A stretch of 64,000 nucleotides of DNA from Reticulascus tulasneorum. Its lineage: Eukaryota; Ascomycota; Sordariomycetes; Glomerellales; Reticulascaceae. Numbering within the stretch: position 1 is the first letter of the stretch; the number at the start of each line of letters is the position of its first letter. Both the position numbers and the translations under genes were made by a program. The notes below the pieces were generated by a model. It was not told the DNA's origin, did not search any database, and saw nothing but the letters and a program-made list of their open reading frames with translations. The stretch lies in NCBI GenBank assembly GCA_001557505.1, contig LSAX01000004.1, forward strand, positions 1,922,001 to 1,986,000, given 5' to 3'. Shown here piece by piece: positions 47,514-58,414 of the stretch.

Positions 47514-50500
47514 TTATTCAATCTCCAGCGGCAGAACCGTGATGATAGGGGTCTTCCAAACGTCCCAGTTGTTCGAGTGCTCCGGCTCGCTGAAGGGCAG
47601 CAGCGCGGCGAAGCGCATGGTGTAGTCGCCGGGCTGGATGTAGCTGCCGTTGGAGAGTTGTCCCAGCCACCAGAAGGGGATCTCGTACCCGGTCCAGGTC
47701 GTGTAGCGGAAGAGGTCGTAGACGGGGAAGGCGATCCAGTCGTTGCGGTCCTGGTACGAGGGGTCGAATGCCCACCCGCCGGATTGCGCGTAGTAGGTCG
47801 CGGAGCCGACGTAGCCGTTCTCGCCGACTACGGGCGGGTACTTCCAGTCCTTCTCTTTCCAGCCGGCCTCGTAGATCTAGCGGTTGGGTTAGTTCAGGGC
47901 TTTTGCTCGGTGTATGTAACGAGGAGCGGAAAGGGGGAAGGGGGTCAAAAAGGGGGGGGAAGGGCCCAAAAAGGGGGAAGGGGCCAAAAAAGGGGGGGAA
48001 TACGTACATCCCATCGAAGTTCCGGGCTGCCCCACTTGAGCTCGATATTGACCTTGGGGAAGGATTGCGCCTGCCAGCTTGCGTTGAACGAGTATTTGTG
48101 GAAGTACTGGATGTCATCTCTGTTCACACCGCCGATCTGGTAAGGGGTGTTGTCTGAGAACAGGTTTCCTCGTGTGGACTTCTTGACATCAAACGCGGCG
48201 CCTGAGACTATGTTAGCTGGCAATTACTGCAACAAGTGTATCGCAGTGTAGCACTTACCCATATAGGGAACCGAGAGCTCATCGCCGTTGCTGCCGGAGA
48301 TCAGCACCTTCCCGCTGTATACGGGCAGCAGGGCGGCATCAAGACCCTCAACAGGCTTGAAGTTGAACCTGATTTGGCCAGTTAGTCTCACCGGGTATTC
48401 CGAGCAACGGAGATTCTGAACTTACTGCGCCTTCTTCGTCTCGCCGGGCTTGACGGTGAACTTGCCCGAGGGAAACGTGACAGTCGGGACAATGCTGATC
48501 GGAGTAATCTCCAGGAAGTTGACCAAGAACGATGGGATCCAGGGGGACTGGGCATTGAAGCCACCGGCGGGCTGGAGCGTGAATTTGTATGTCACGGGTG
48601 CGTCTCCATCGTTGGTGATGTAGACGTCGTGGTATCTGTTGAAATGGCCCGTGTCGTTCAACGCGAACTTGTCGAACTTCAAGCTGGTCTCTGTATTCAG
48701 GATCTTCCAGGCGTCAATGAGGCCGGTTCCGACTTGAATGGGAGGAGCCCAGAATCCGTAGTCGACTGGCGCGGAGGTCGGCTCCAGGACCTGCCACCCG
48801 ATAGCTTTGCCACTGGAGATGATGCGGTCAACGAGCTTCTTCGCGAATTCAGGCCCGTTGGCACCGCGGCCACCATTCTTGCCAATGTAAAGCGCGGCAA
48901 TGCCGGCGACGTAAGGGCAGGCCATCGAGGTTCCGCTCATAATGGCCCACTGGTCACCGGGATAGGTGCTGAGGATGTTTCCGCCGGGGGCGCCGATATC
49001 TGGCTTGATCTCCATGTCGTAAGTGCCGCCCCAGGTGGTGAACTGGTTGGGATACCCGCCAGCGGCGTTGAAGACGCCGACCTTCCAGCTCTCGTGGAGG
49101 GAGAAATCTGCGGTGACGCTGCCTCCGGCCGCGATGGCACCAATAATGGCCTCGCCGGCGTTCTTCTCGATCATCGCAATGTTGGTCTCATAGGTGTCCG
49201 ACGCTGGGTTCACCATCTTGTTGTCGACCAAGTTATTGTAGAACAGCACGTACTTGGCGCCAAATGCTGCGGCGTTGGCTTGCTTGATCGAAAAGTTGCA
49301 GGCGCCGCGGCGAATCAGAGCAATTGCCCCTGAAAGATCCGGGGTGTCCGCTGGGAACGGCTCGCAGCCATCTGCCGGGTTTGTAATGTCGAGGGAAATC
49401 GGGATGATCGGGAGACCTTGGACATCCCAGAAGTCGTAACCCGGCAGGTAACCCAGGGTCGAGACGTTCGAGGTGCCGTCGAGAGTGAAGGTGGCTTGGA
49501 AAGGCTCTGCGACGATTTCCTGAGCCTCGATGGAGGCGACAGCAATGACGTTCTTGCCCGACGAGCCGGAGCTGGCGTAAAATGGACCATCCTCGCCGTT
49601 GTTTCCAGCAGAAATGGTGACGACAACGCCGAGGTCGACCATGCGAGAAGCGACGGTAGCCCAAGGGCCGTCAGTCCAGCCTGCAGGTCCTCCAATCGAC
49701 GACGTGATGATATCGGCCTGGTTATGGTTAGCACAAGGACTTGAATTGGCCAGTTTCTTGTCAAAGTCTGCCGCTCTGGATAGCTAGGAGTGCGCGGGAG
49801 AGGACGGAGGTGGCAAGCTCCTGGAAAGCTGGAAATACATGGGAAGGAACTACACGTACACCATCCGCGTACGCCATCAGAAATGCGTCAATGAGAGTGT
49901 CCTCGTCAGTTCCGGGCTTTGGTAGACGTTAGCGACTTGAGGTTCCGGAAGCCAGTGACCAAGTGAGACGAACCGCATTGGAGAAGACCTTGTATGACAG
50001 TAACGTCGCCTCCGGCGCGACTCCGGTGTACCTAAGGAATTGTGAGCATGGCAGAGCCCGGAGATTGCGGCGCACTCACCACTCAGATTTGCCAGCAATA
50101 ATACCGGCGACATGCGTTCCGTGCCCCTGGGTATCGAGCGGGTCCGAATCTGGCTCCTTCTCGCCCTCGTTGGGCCAGTCTACGGACCGGTTTAGAAGCC
50201 ATCTCGCCTTAGCGCACGGGGTCTACTTACAGGCATCGCCAACAAGATCATACCCGCCAGCAACCTTAAATCCCGGGCCGAAGCCACCGCCAAGCTGCTT
50301 GCCGTTAGCAAGTGCGCGAAAATTGGCTAGCAAAGGAAACATACCGCGGGGTGAGTGTAGGAGGTACCGGTATCGACAATGGCCACTACGGCTCCCTTGC
50401 CGAAGTAACCGGCCTCGTGGGCCTTGTCGACTCCGGTGTACGCATGCACTGACCAGTTGCTGGCCGCAGCATCGTCGCTGAATGTTGCGGATGGGGTGAC

Positions 50501-50880
50501 AGGCGCAAGGTTGATCCGAGCCATCGGCCAGGCCTTCCTGATTTCCGTCACCTCCTGCAGAGTGTCGACGTTCTCTGCACTAGATTCCACGCTGAACCCA
50601 GTGAAAACCTCCGACTTGAAGGTTTTCAGGATCTTGCCGCCATTTTCCCTCACCTTGGCGGACACCTCGTCCACATTGGACCCCTTTGCATAACGGGTCA
50701 GCTGAGTTACAAGATGCCATGGCGTCGCGGCGTGATGTGATTTACCTCGGTCACCTCAACGATGAACTTCTTTGCAGCCACAATAGGACCGTGGGCCTGT
50801 TCTTGCTCCTTCTCCTGGCGTGGCCCCAGAGCCAGGACGCCTGTAAGAGGCAATGCAAGAAGAGTGTTCAAGAGACGCAT
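47514..50880 (-). CDS. Secreted subtilisin-like serine protease (S8) with PA domain, Pr1C-like
   Basis: Ten exons (50880-50746, 50701-50345, 50294-50231, 50179-50080, 50031-49974, 49916-49860, 49717-48426, 48368-48259, 48201-48008, 47876-47514) give about 909 residues. The signal peptide MRLLNTLLALPLTGVLA precedes an inhibitor-like propeptide. The catalytic triad is Asp155 (VAIVDTGTSYTH), His205 (QGHGTHVAGI) and Ser521 (SGTSMACPYVAG); the oxyanion Asn is in ISAGNNGE. A PA domain inserted between His and Ser is seen in GAIALIRRGACNFSIKQ. The C-terminal half resembles the Fn3-like domain of large fungal subtilases. Architecture matches the bacterial-like Pr1C group of insect-pathogenic Hypocreales and relatives. 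It should act outside the cell on protein substrates. All nine introns are short and in frame. Confidence 0.93.
47929..48000 (+). repeat. G-rich degenerate repeat inside intron 9 of the subtilase gene
   Basis: Alternating blocks of A4-6 and G5-8, several with a CC spacer, fill more than half of the 131-nt intron. The transcript strand is C/T-rich, ending close to the acceptor side as a long pyrimidine tract. Confidence 0.85.
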
Positions 50881-50950
50881 CTTGACTGAGCGGAGTGACC
50901 TACAGCAAAGTGCGAACCCCCCGCAGTGGAGGGACAGACGGTGTACGCAT

Positions 50951-50958
50951 TTATATAG
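50951..50958 (-). promoter_or_regulatory. TATA box of the subtilase gene
   Basis: The minus strand reads ATCTATATAA ending at 50951, 71 nt before the ATG at 50880. Sequence and spacing fit a regulated secreted-protease promoter. Confidence 0.5.
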
Positions 50959-53092
50959 ATGCCAGCCACGGACGGCATCATTGCCTCGCCATATGATCCT
51001 TCCTCATTGGGTTGGCCCAAGAGCCCATCGCGCAAGTAGCTGATGTCCTCGTTCTGGGTGTTATCGCGCGAGTGCCCCTGCCAGTTTCCTCTTCAGAGAG
51101 CCCAAGGAAAGCTACATCGCGGTAGGCCAGGCAGACAGGTTGAGACTAGAATCTTGAACCAGGAAATCGTGTGGTTTGGTCAGTATTAAGGCTTGTTGCC
51201 GCCCGGTTAGCGTTAGATTCGCATTGTATGCTCAGTAATACATAATAGCAAAAGTCCATGTCGAGCGCCGCAGCCAGTGTCAAGCGATCAGATAAGGCGG
51301 CTTGAGCGCATCCACTTTCGTAAGGTGACAGTGAAAGGATTGACAGGAACGGGACTGCAGGGGTCGCCTCGGGTAGGGAAAAGGGACTGGTCAGTTGGCC
51401 TGGGTTGTTGTTTGTTGGGGACGGGTTAACATAAAGCTGTCGAAGGGGCACAGCCGAAGGAAACTTGGGCAGGGCGATGCTGGAAGAAGCACTGGCTTCT
51501 CGAGGCAGGACAAAATGAGCAAAACAGCGCGCCTCAACAGCGCGATAGCGCAGCAGTCTGAACCGCAATGGGACTCAATTGCGGTGAATGAAACTTAATC
51601 CTTGACATAGGTAAGATGTCTAAATTGACTACTTGGTCAATTGCCTTTCTGGCAACCAAACTTACCCCCACCGTCCATTCTTCGAAATGGCACCTACGTA
51701 CGTAGTAATAGGCAATTAATCAATCAGGGTGGCAGTGGGTGGGTAAGGGGTCTCCTCTCATTGAGAAGTTGGGAAACGCATATTCTCACATTGCCAGGGG
51801 GCGCTAGTGCAGAAATGGACTCAGGCTGCTTACCAGGACTAGACTCGGGCAATTTTCAATTGGTAACTTGTAAGTCATCAGCATCGCGCTGACTCTCCAA
51901 GTGTTGCAATGGAAAGGGTGAGGTTTCTTGGACTCATGTTCCTGAATGGGGGTTCCCGTTCGATCGCCAATAGCCCTGTGAGGTTGTCCCGCGAGCTTCC
52001 ACGTGTAGATGTGATCTGCAGTGCGTCGACCGTGTCTGTCAGACTGTCCTGTCCTGCGGCCTATGAGCTGTCCCGGTGTGCCAGAGGTCTGGTGGAAACT
52101 AGACCGTTTCGTACTTAGAAGTCTGACAGCGTCAAGACAGGGATGCAAGCATAAAAGGCAATGAATGAAGCACCTTCCCTTCTAGCCCAAGCCCTAACTC
52201 GTATTCAACCGCTTATGAAAACGCCAACCACCTCTCTCGTTGGGAGATTTACGTAGTACGGACTCTGGTCAGCCTCCTGAGGCATATCATGTTACTGGAC
52301 TGGTGGATGCGAAATCCAAGATTGCACCTCAACCGGGACAGGGAAGAGATGCCAGCCAGATATTCTCATCAGATAATAGCCCCGCCCGGCATGATTATCT
52401 GAGCCTGGGCGTCAGCCGTATCGCGGATGACCAGGAGAGAGCGGGGAGGCTCGGAACCGCAACCGAATGGGCCGTCATTCGACGGTTTTCCAGGACGAGG
52501 CTCGATACGAACTCCTCTCGAGCTTCCCCGAAGGGGATCCTCAATCTCGGAAGGCGGGGGACTCGGGTAGTGGGAGGTAATTAGCATGGAGCTGGGCTGA
52601 CCAAAAGCCAGTTATTCCCATCTCGTTGCAACAAAACCAGGACGTAACAAATGGATACTACCGTACTTACACACACATCAAACCGACTCCAGCGCAAGGC
52701 TCGCGGCCGCTCTCGTCGCTCTCGTCAGAACCTAAATTTGCCATGCCATCGTTTTGTCTGGTCTAGGATGATGACGCAAGGCACTCGTACATAGGGTGAA
52801 TGCAGAACCACACACACTCACACGCGCGTCGCGCGCAGTCGAGTCACTCTCGCCTCATAATCTCTCGATTGCCTCCGAGGGGAAGCGGGTACAAGGTGTT
52901 CCGGCGGCGGCAATCGCCGCCAAGGAATTGGAGATGGCCATCGTATAGGCATGTCAGACCTTCTCTGGCTGCGTCGGAAATCCGAAGCACTTCGGGATAT
53001 TGTGGCAGAGCCTCAACGGTGAGGCGATTTGCAAACCCCACCTCGACTACATGCATTGCGAAGGCGGATCGCGCTGTGGAGGCACATGCATG

Positions 53093-53117
53093 ATGTAGGT
53101 ATGTAGGTATGTAGATG
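53093..53117 (+). repeat. ATGTAGGT tandem repeat
   Basis: Three near-identical units of about 8 nt in intergenic DNA. Confidence 0.8.
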
Positions 53118-53410
53118 TGTAGTACCGGACACAAGGTGTTTGGTGCGTGCATGCGCGCGAGTACAAGGTGGTGTGGCAATAAGTGCCTCATCCCAAACCC
53201 GGTCCTCGGACGACATGTGGATGCCCCCGGCGGAAGCGGAGGCGAGCACAGAGAGAGCTATTGCCACATGTGGTCATCTTAAGACGCGCGCATTCATGGA
53301 ATATTGTGGCTGATCAATAAATTGGTGATAACGAGAGGGCCTGCAACCGGCATCAGCCAGGTTCGTTCGGGGCCCAACTGGCCAGGAATCCATACCGCGT
53401 CGCTGGGATA

Positions 53411-53472
53411 ACGTACGTATGTCTGTATGTGCGTGCGTGCGTGCTCCTGTGCGTGCTCCTGTGCGTGCATGC
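53411..53472 (+). repeat. TG/CG-rich repeat with two 12-nt direct copies
   Basis: GTGC and GTAT units lead into two exact copies of GCGTGCTCCTGT (53439-53450 and 53451-53462). Confidence 0.85.
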
Positions 53473-53931
53473 AAAGCAACGAGATTGCCGCCCCGAGATT
53501 GCGACCAGGGATATGGGGCATGCCCTCGTCCTCCTGTCCGTGTCTCTGCCCTAACGGGAGCCGTCATGAATCCCCTACATCAACATGACGTTATTTCGAG
53601 CCCTGTCTGTTAGCACATGTCGTATAACACCACGAGAGCAGGCAGTGTAATAATTTAACAGTTACACAGGGTTCAGCTATGTACGTAGGCACTACGTAGT
53701 AGGTAGTCAATTAGGGGGCGATAGGGGCCAAACATGGCATGTACGGGCAGTACATTACATGAGGAATGGCAAACCAGACTTGTGTGATGAATGAAATGCA
53801 CGACCGACTAGGTAGACTGAAGCAGAACGAACTAGCGATCGGGGGGCATCGCGGAATTCCACTCTGCTTGTGCAACCCCAACAACAAAAGGGCAAGCAAG
53901 GCGAGTTGGTAGTTGGTTAGCTAGGTAGGTA

Positions 53932-53956
53932 GGTAGGTAGGTAGGTAGGTAGGTAG
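53932..53956 (+). repeat. TAGG microsatellite
   Basis: Six uninterrupted TAGG units. Confidence 0.95.
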
Positions 53957-54075
53957 TTGGATCAAAGTTCCACACACGTTCTTTTGTTTCTTTTCTGATC
54001 CTAATTTTGGATTTGGGATATCCACGTCCACGTCCCACCACCCAGAAGCGAATCCCGTTCCAACAGCGATTGACT

Positions 54076-54089
54076 GGGGGGGGGGGGGG
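54076..54089 (+). repeat. Poly-G tract (14 G)
   Basis: Fourteen uninterrupted G, 600 nt upstream of the NAP-family gene. Confidence 0.95.
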
Positions 54090-54113
54090 TTTGCAAGCCC
54101 GCCAGCTAGCCAG

Positions 54114-54140
54114 AGCCAGCCAGCCAGCCAGCCAGCCAGC
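54114..54140 (+). repeat. CAGC tetranucleotide repeat
   Basis: Six AGCC units, followed by a purine run and then TCCA repeats at 54176-54192. Confidence 0.9.
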
Positions 54141-54230
54141 GGGAGAAAAAAAGAGGCAAATCCTTCCCTCGCCATATCCATCCATCCATCCACACGTCCC
54201 CCCCCCCTTTCTCACCTCCACCCGCTGCTA

Positions 54231-54231
<1 letters not shown>

Positions 54232-54264
<33 letters not shown>
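54232..54264 (+). repeat. GCT trinucleotide microsatellite
   Basis: About ten GCT units in the upstream region of the NAP-family gene. Not in any supported coding frame. Confidence 0.95.
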
Positions 54265-54672
54265 GACACGCCCTCTCACACACCCTCTCCCATATCCCCA
54301 CTTTGAAATTCTCCGCCAGCCTGACACCATGCCGCTTTCCGCACCCCGTCATGCTCACCCCCGGACTGTTCCAACAGCTAGACTAGCTGGCCAGAGTTGG
54401 CCAATGGCATGTACGGGATCACACCGACTCGGGTTGTTTTGATCAGTCGGTATTCATTTCCCTCGAGTCCAAAGCCCTTCACCCCGATCGTTTACGTTTT
54501 TGGGTATCTATCAAGAAAAAAAAAACATATATATCTCCAGGGTGAGCCGGATTGTGGGCTGAGACGAGGAACTGCCCGCCGCAAAGACCGAGCGAGACCT
54601 TGGACCATCAATTCATCTTTTACCCCGTTTTTATCTCCCGTTGCGCCGCACCGCACCTACGCCGCCCCAGAA

Positions 54673-56143
54673 ATGGCTGCCGGCTTAGAAGAAACCCAGG
54701 TCACTTATGAGGAGTTGGCAGATCTTGAGCGGGAGTTTGAGGATGTGGAGACCGAGATCAGTACGTTTTGACAACCTTCCCCATTGACCTGCCCGTCCGA
54801 AATCCCCGACTCGGCCCTCCCTCATTATTCCCCCCTAATCCGCCTGCCCCCCTTTCTGCTTCACTCCGGGTTATACGAGCGAAGCCTCCGTGCCTACTAC
54901 ATGTGTGACGCTGCGATCGCCCTGCTTAGCCGACCCGTACATACGAGACATTTTTGTATGCATCTTTGCGGCGCTTTACTACTGGGGCTACCTACCTTCC
55001 TACCTACCTGCCTCGTTGCCGACCACAACCTTATCTGTCTGCTTGCTGCTTCCTCGATCCGAGATCCCTTTTCCTTCCTGCAACTGTCGTCTTCGTCGGC
55101 GGCGGCGACGGCGGAAGGGCTTTATCGCGCTCGCCGTTAACCGCCTAGCCCCCTATTAGCAAGTGCTACCCAGATGGCTAACTTTCCTCCTCCGCCCCCT
55201 AGTCCGCCAGCAGGTCGAACTCACCCGTCCGCTCTACGTCAAGCGCGCCGGTGTCGTCTCGCAGATTCCAAACTTCTGGCCACTGGTTATCGAACAAGCG
55301 CCGCCAGACATAGACGAGTACATTCAGCCCTCCGACTCGGCGCTCCTCCTTGCCTCTCTCGCCTCCCTCGAAGTCGCGCACTTCGAGATCGAGGACGGGG
55401 GACAGGGCGACCCCCGAAGCGTCTCCATCAAGTTCGAGTTCGGCGCGAACGACCACTTTGAGGACCTCGTGCTGGAGAAGAAGTTCTGGCACCGCCATGC
55501 CAAGGATGGTTGGTCCGGCTTGGTGAGCGATCCCGTCGAGATTCGATGGAAGAAGGGAAAGGACTTGACCGGCGGCCTGCTGGGCCTGGTGAAGAAGGTG
55601 TGGGACGAGGAGCAAGCCGCGCCGAAGAAGCGTGGCAAGGGGAAAGGGGGGGTCGTCTTGTCGGCTGCCCAACAAGCGCTGAAGAAGCACATCGACAACA
55701 CGGGCCTCGGCGGCCTGAGTTTCTTTGCCTGGTTCGGTTACAGAGGCCGGCACATCAGCGCCGAGGAGAGCAGGAGAGCCGTCGCGATGGACCAAGAACG
55801 TAAACGACGCCGAGAGGAAGGCAACGAGCCCGACCCTGACGCCCCGGAAGACGAAGACGATGATGACTACGATGACTACGACGACGACGACTTGGAGATC
55901 TTCCCCGATGGAGATGACTTGGCCATCTGCATATCCGAGGATCTGTGGCCTGGCGCTATCAAGTACTTCAGTAAGTTCCCCGAACCCCACCGGCCCTATC
56001 TCTGGTCAAGCGACTAACGCACCATCTTAGCCCAAGCTCAAGAACAAGACGCAGCTAGTGACGACGACTTCGAGTCTGATGACGAAGGCGGTGAAGGTGA
56101 TGAGGGGGGCGATGATAGACCTTCCAAGAAGAGGAGAGCATAA
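54673..56143 (+). CDS. Nucleosome assembly protein family histone chaperone (SET/Vps75-like)
   Basis: Three exons (54673-54760, 55203-55970, 56031-56143) give 322 residues. The N-terminal helix (YEELADLEREFEDVETEI, continuing as RQQVELTRPLYVKR) is the NAP dimerisation helix. The earmuff domain follows with IPNFWPLVIEQAPPDID, VSIKFEFGANDHF and FFAWFGYRG. The C-terminus is strongly acidic (DEDDDDYDDYDDDD and ESDDEGGEGDEGG) and ends with basic PSKKRRA, a possible nuclear signal. Size and helix-first layout fit SET/Vps75 better than the larger Nap1. Such proteins bind H3-H4 or H2A-H2B and aid deposition or acetylation. Intron 1 is long for this window (442 nt, pyrimidine-rich). Confidence 0.9.
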
Positions 56144-56346
56144 GCCGCCTCCTTAGGCGCTTGCATACTGAGGATTAGGCAAAGCCCCGAGGTGCTTCGT
56201 TGCGATGATATTTCTGCGCTCAAACAAACACATTGCGGATGAATTAGCATCCAGCAATATCATGTACATGGTGGTATCATACATCGCCACTGTCCCGTTC
56301 CTGTACGCCCAAAATACCCAAATACATCATGCTATAGTCAGGGCTG

Positions 56347-58414
56347 CTACCTCCTCAAGTTATATGTGCCGTCGTCCTGCCACGAGAATCGGTTCATCCT
56401 CAACGGCAGCTCCTGCTGCCCGTGTGGCGAGTTGAGCTCCGAATAGCCGTGACCGGCCGGTAGCTCAACAGGATCTGAGTTGAGCGCATTCACTCCTGGC
56501 GCGCCTAGTTCCTTCGGCGCGCTGTAATCTTCTGCGAGCGGGGGTAATGGCTTTTCGTGAACCGGAGCCCCCGGTAGTTCTCCGATCCCCGGCCGCTCTC
56601 CAGCTGCTACGGAGTCGTAGCGTCGTTTGCGCCGGATGAGGAAGAACGCTAGCCCGCCGATTATTGCGATTAGAGCAACGCCGCCGACGACTCCCCCGAC
56701 AATCGGGCCGATTGGTGGAGACTTTGGGCCGTCCGCGCTGGATGGCGGCGTTGTTGTTTCGCTGGTTTGTGGCTTGTCACTTGGTGTGGCAGTTGATGAC
56801 GAGTTGTCTGGCGTGGCTTCTCACTCCGGTCAGCCCAAGGCTACGCATCATCTTGAACAGTACTTACCAGTCGAAAAGAGCTGCTTGGCCTCGTCGCTCG
56901 CCCAGGCCACGGACTCGAGACCCCCCTGCTCGTACCACTGACGAACTCTCTCTGGTGACGTGTACGTTTCGGCCCCCGCATCAAACCCATCCGTCCACAC
57001 CATCTCCGACATGTCGAATATGCCGAGGCCATGCTTCCACGGATCCGGCTCGGTGAGCGAGTCGGGGAACCCAAGCCAGCCATCAGTGCCCCCAACAGAG
57101 ACTAGCTGGCGGTTCCCAATCACAGCGCAGCTGTGGTCTGCGCGGGCCGTAGCTGGGCCGCTGGCTTTGAAGAACACGAAGCCCGGCAGGGAGAGGACGT
57201 ACACCTCGTCAGATGTGCTGGACGTTTGAGTGCTCAATCCTCCGTAAATGAAACTAAGATCATGCATTAGTCTCGGACCATGCGAGTGGACTCGAGGCTG
57301 ATACTCACATCTCATACGTGTTGTTGGGCCCGGCTGCAGCAACCGTGCAGAACCGCTCACGTCCGGATGGTCTGGAGCCTGTCGTCTGCTGAGAGTACCA
57401 CTTCTCTGCTGCTATACCGTTAGTATGGCACTCACGTGGGCCGAAGAGGTTGATCTTACAAGTTGGGTCATAGAATGTAAGGATGTTGAAGCTGACTTCG
57501 GTCCAGCCGTTGTACGTCGTGTCAACCGGCCCCTGTCCGCCGCCCAAGAAGAGAAGTAGCCCGTTCGGACCAAAAGGGATGAACTGCGCCGAGCCAGCCA
57601 CTAGCGTGCCAAACCTGCCAAGCGCACTTGTTGATGTGTTCTTGAACTCCCCGGACGTCATGTTGTACGATATCAGCCCCGGGACCGCCAGGTACCCGTC
57701 GCCGGAAATTGAGATATCGGTCTGCTTGTTGGCATAACCCCCGAGGTAGTAACCGACATCCTTGCTCTGCGCATAGGCGCCGGAGGTCGCGCGGACCAGT
57801 TGGTTGAACTCCACGACGTTGTTCGCGGCAAGCTGTGTCCAGGCGCCGCCACCGGCTCCGTCCGCCGTGAACCGCCATATTTCACTCGGCGGTGGCGTGG
57901 CGAAGTAAGATGTTACTCCTCCCCATATGTAAAACGATTCGGACGACGGATCCCGCCATATTGCCTGGTTGTTCAACTTGGGAGCTTCTTTCGCGGTGGC
58001 CTTTATCGAGACCGTCGAGTTTGTCCATGACTCCTTGAGACTGATCGACAAGGTCGAGTTCACTTACTTCTATTTCAGCATGGGGAGCTGGATACATAAG
58101 GACATCCGGGGGCACAGCAAGTACATACCGACATATGAGGGGTGATCCGCCGGGCCACTCTGCCCATCATAGAGGTGAGAGACCTCGCCGCCGTCTATGT
58201 ACAGGTAGTCGCCAATGACGATGACTAAGAGGAGTCAGCATCACCGGCATGTTGCGACTGATATTCTGCTTTGATTACCTGCTGGAAAGGGTCGGCGCAG
58301 GAAGTCAGCAGCGGAGGGATTATCGTCGCGTGGCGTTATGGCGCCGGCTCGTGCCAGTCCCAGCCACGGACACAAGGCTGCCAATGATAGGAGACGGGCA
58401 GGTAAGTTTCGCAT
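56347..58414 (-). CDS. Kelch-repeat single-pass membrane protein
   Basis: Six exons (58414-58279, 58224-58129, 58062-57460, 57411-57309, 57253-56868, 56816-56347) give about 597 residues. The signal peptide begins MRNLPARLLSLAALCPWLGL. Kelch-like beta-propeller blades follow, with VIGDYLYIDGGEVS, WGGVTSYFATPPPSE, LLLFLGGGQG, FIYGGLSTQ and RQLVSVGGTDGW. A Ser/Thr/Pro stalk (about 442-477) precedes one membrane helix (about 478-500, VGGVVGGVALIAIIGGLAFFLI) and a basic stop-transfer RRKRR with a Pro-rich cytosolic tail. This layout is frequent in fungal cell-wall or surface proteins of unknown role. The acceptor of intron 2 (GTAAG) is weak but the only one that keeps the conserved frame. Intron 3 (48 nt) is a multiple of three and could be retained. 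Confidence 0.85.

Larger units (their letters stand above)
50959..54672. other. Gene-poor region rich in microsatellites
   Basis: About 3.7 kb without a supportable gene. From 53.1 kb onward tandem repeats cluster (ATGTAGGT, GTGC/GCGTGCTCCTGT, TAGG, CAGC, TCCA, GCT and poly-G). The repeats give rise to spurious low-complexity frames. The last 150 nt before 54673 is the leader of the NAP-family gene. Confidence 0.55.

Noticed and set aside
48629..49333. 234-codon plus-strand frame within the subtilase gene
   Set aside because: Antisense to the catalytic/PA exon; no family resemblance, and the minus-strand product has an intact triad.
55199..55990. 263-codon minus-strand open frame across the NAP-family gene
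   Set aside because: It is antisense to exon 2, whose protein is clearly NAP-like; the frame exists because of strong third-position GC and acidic codons.
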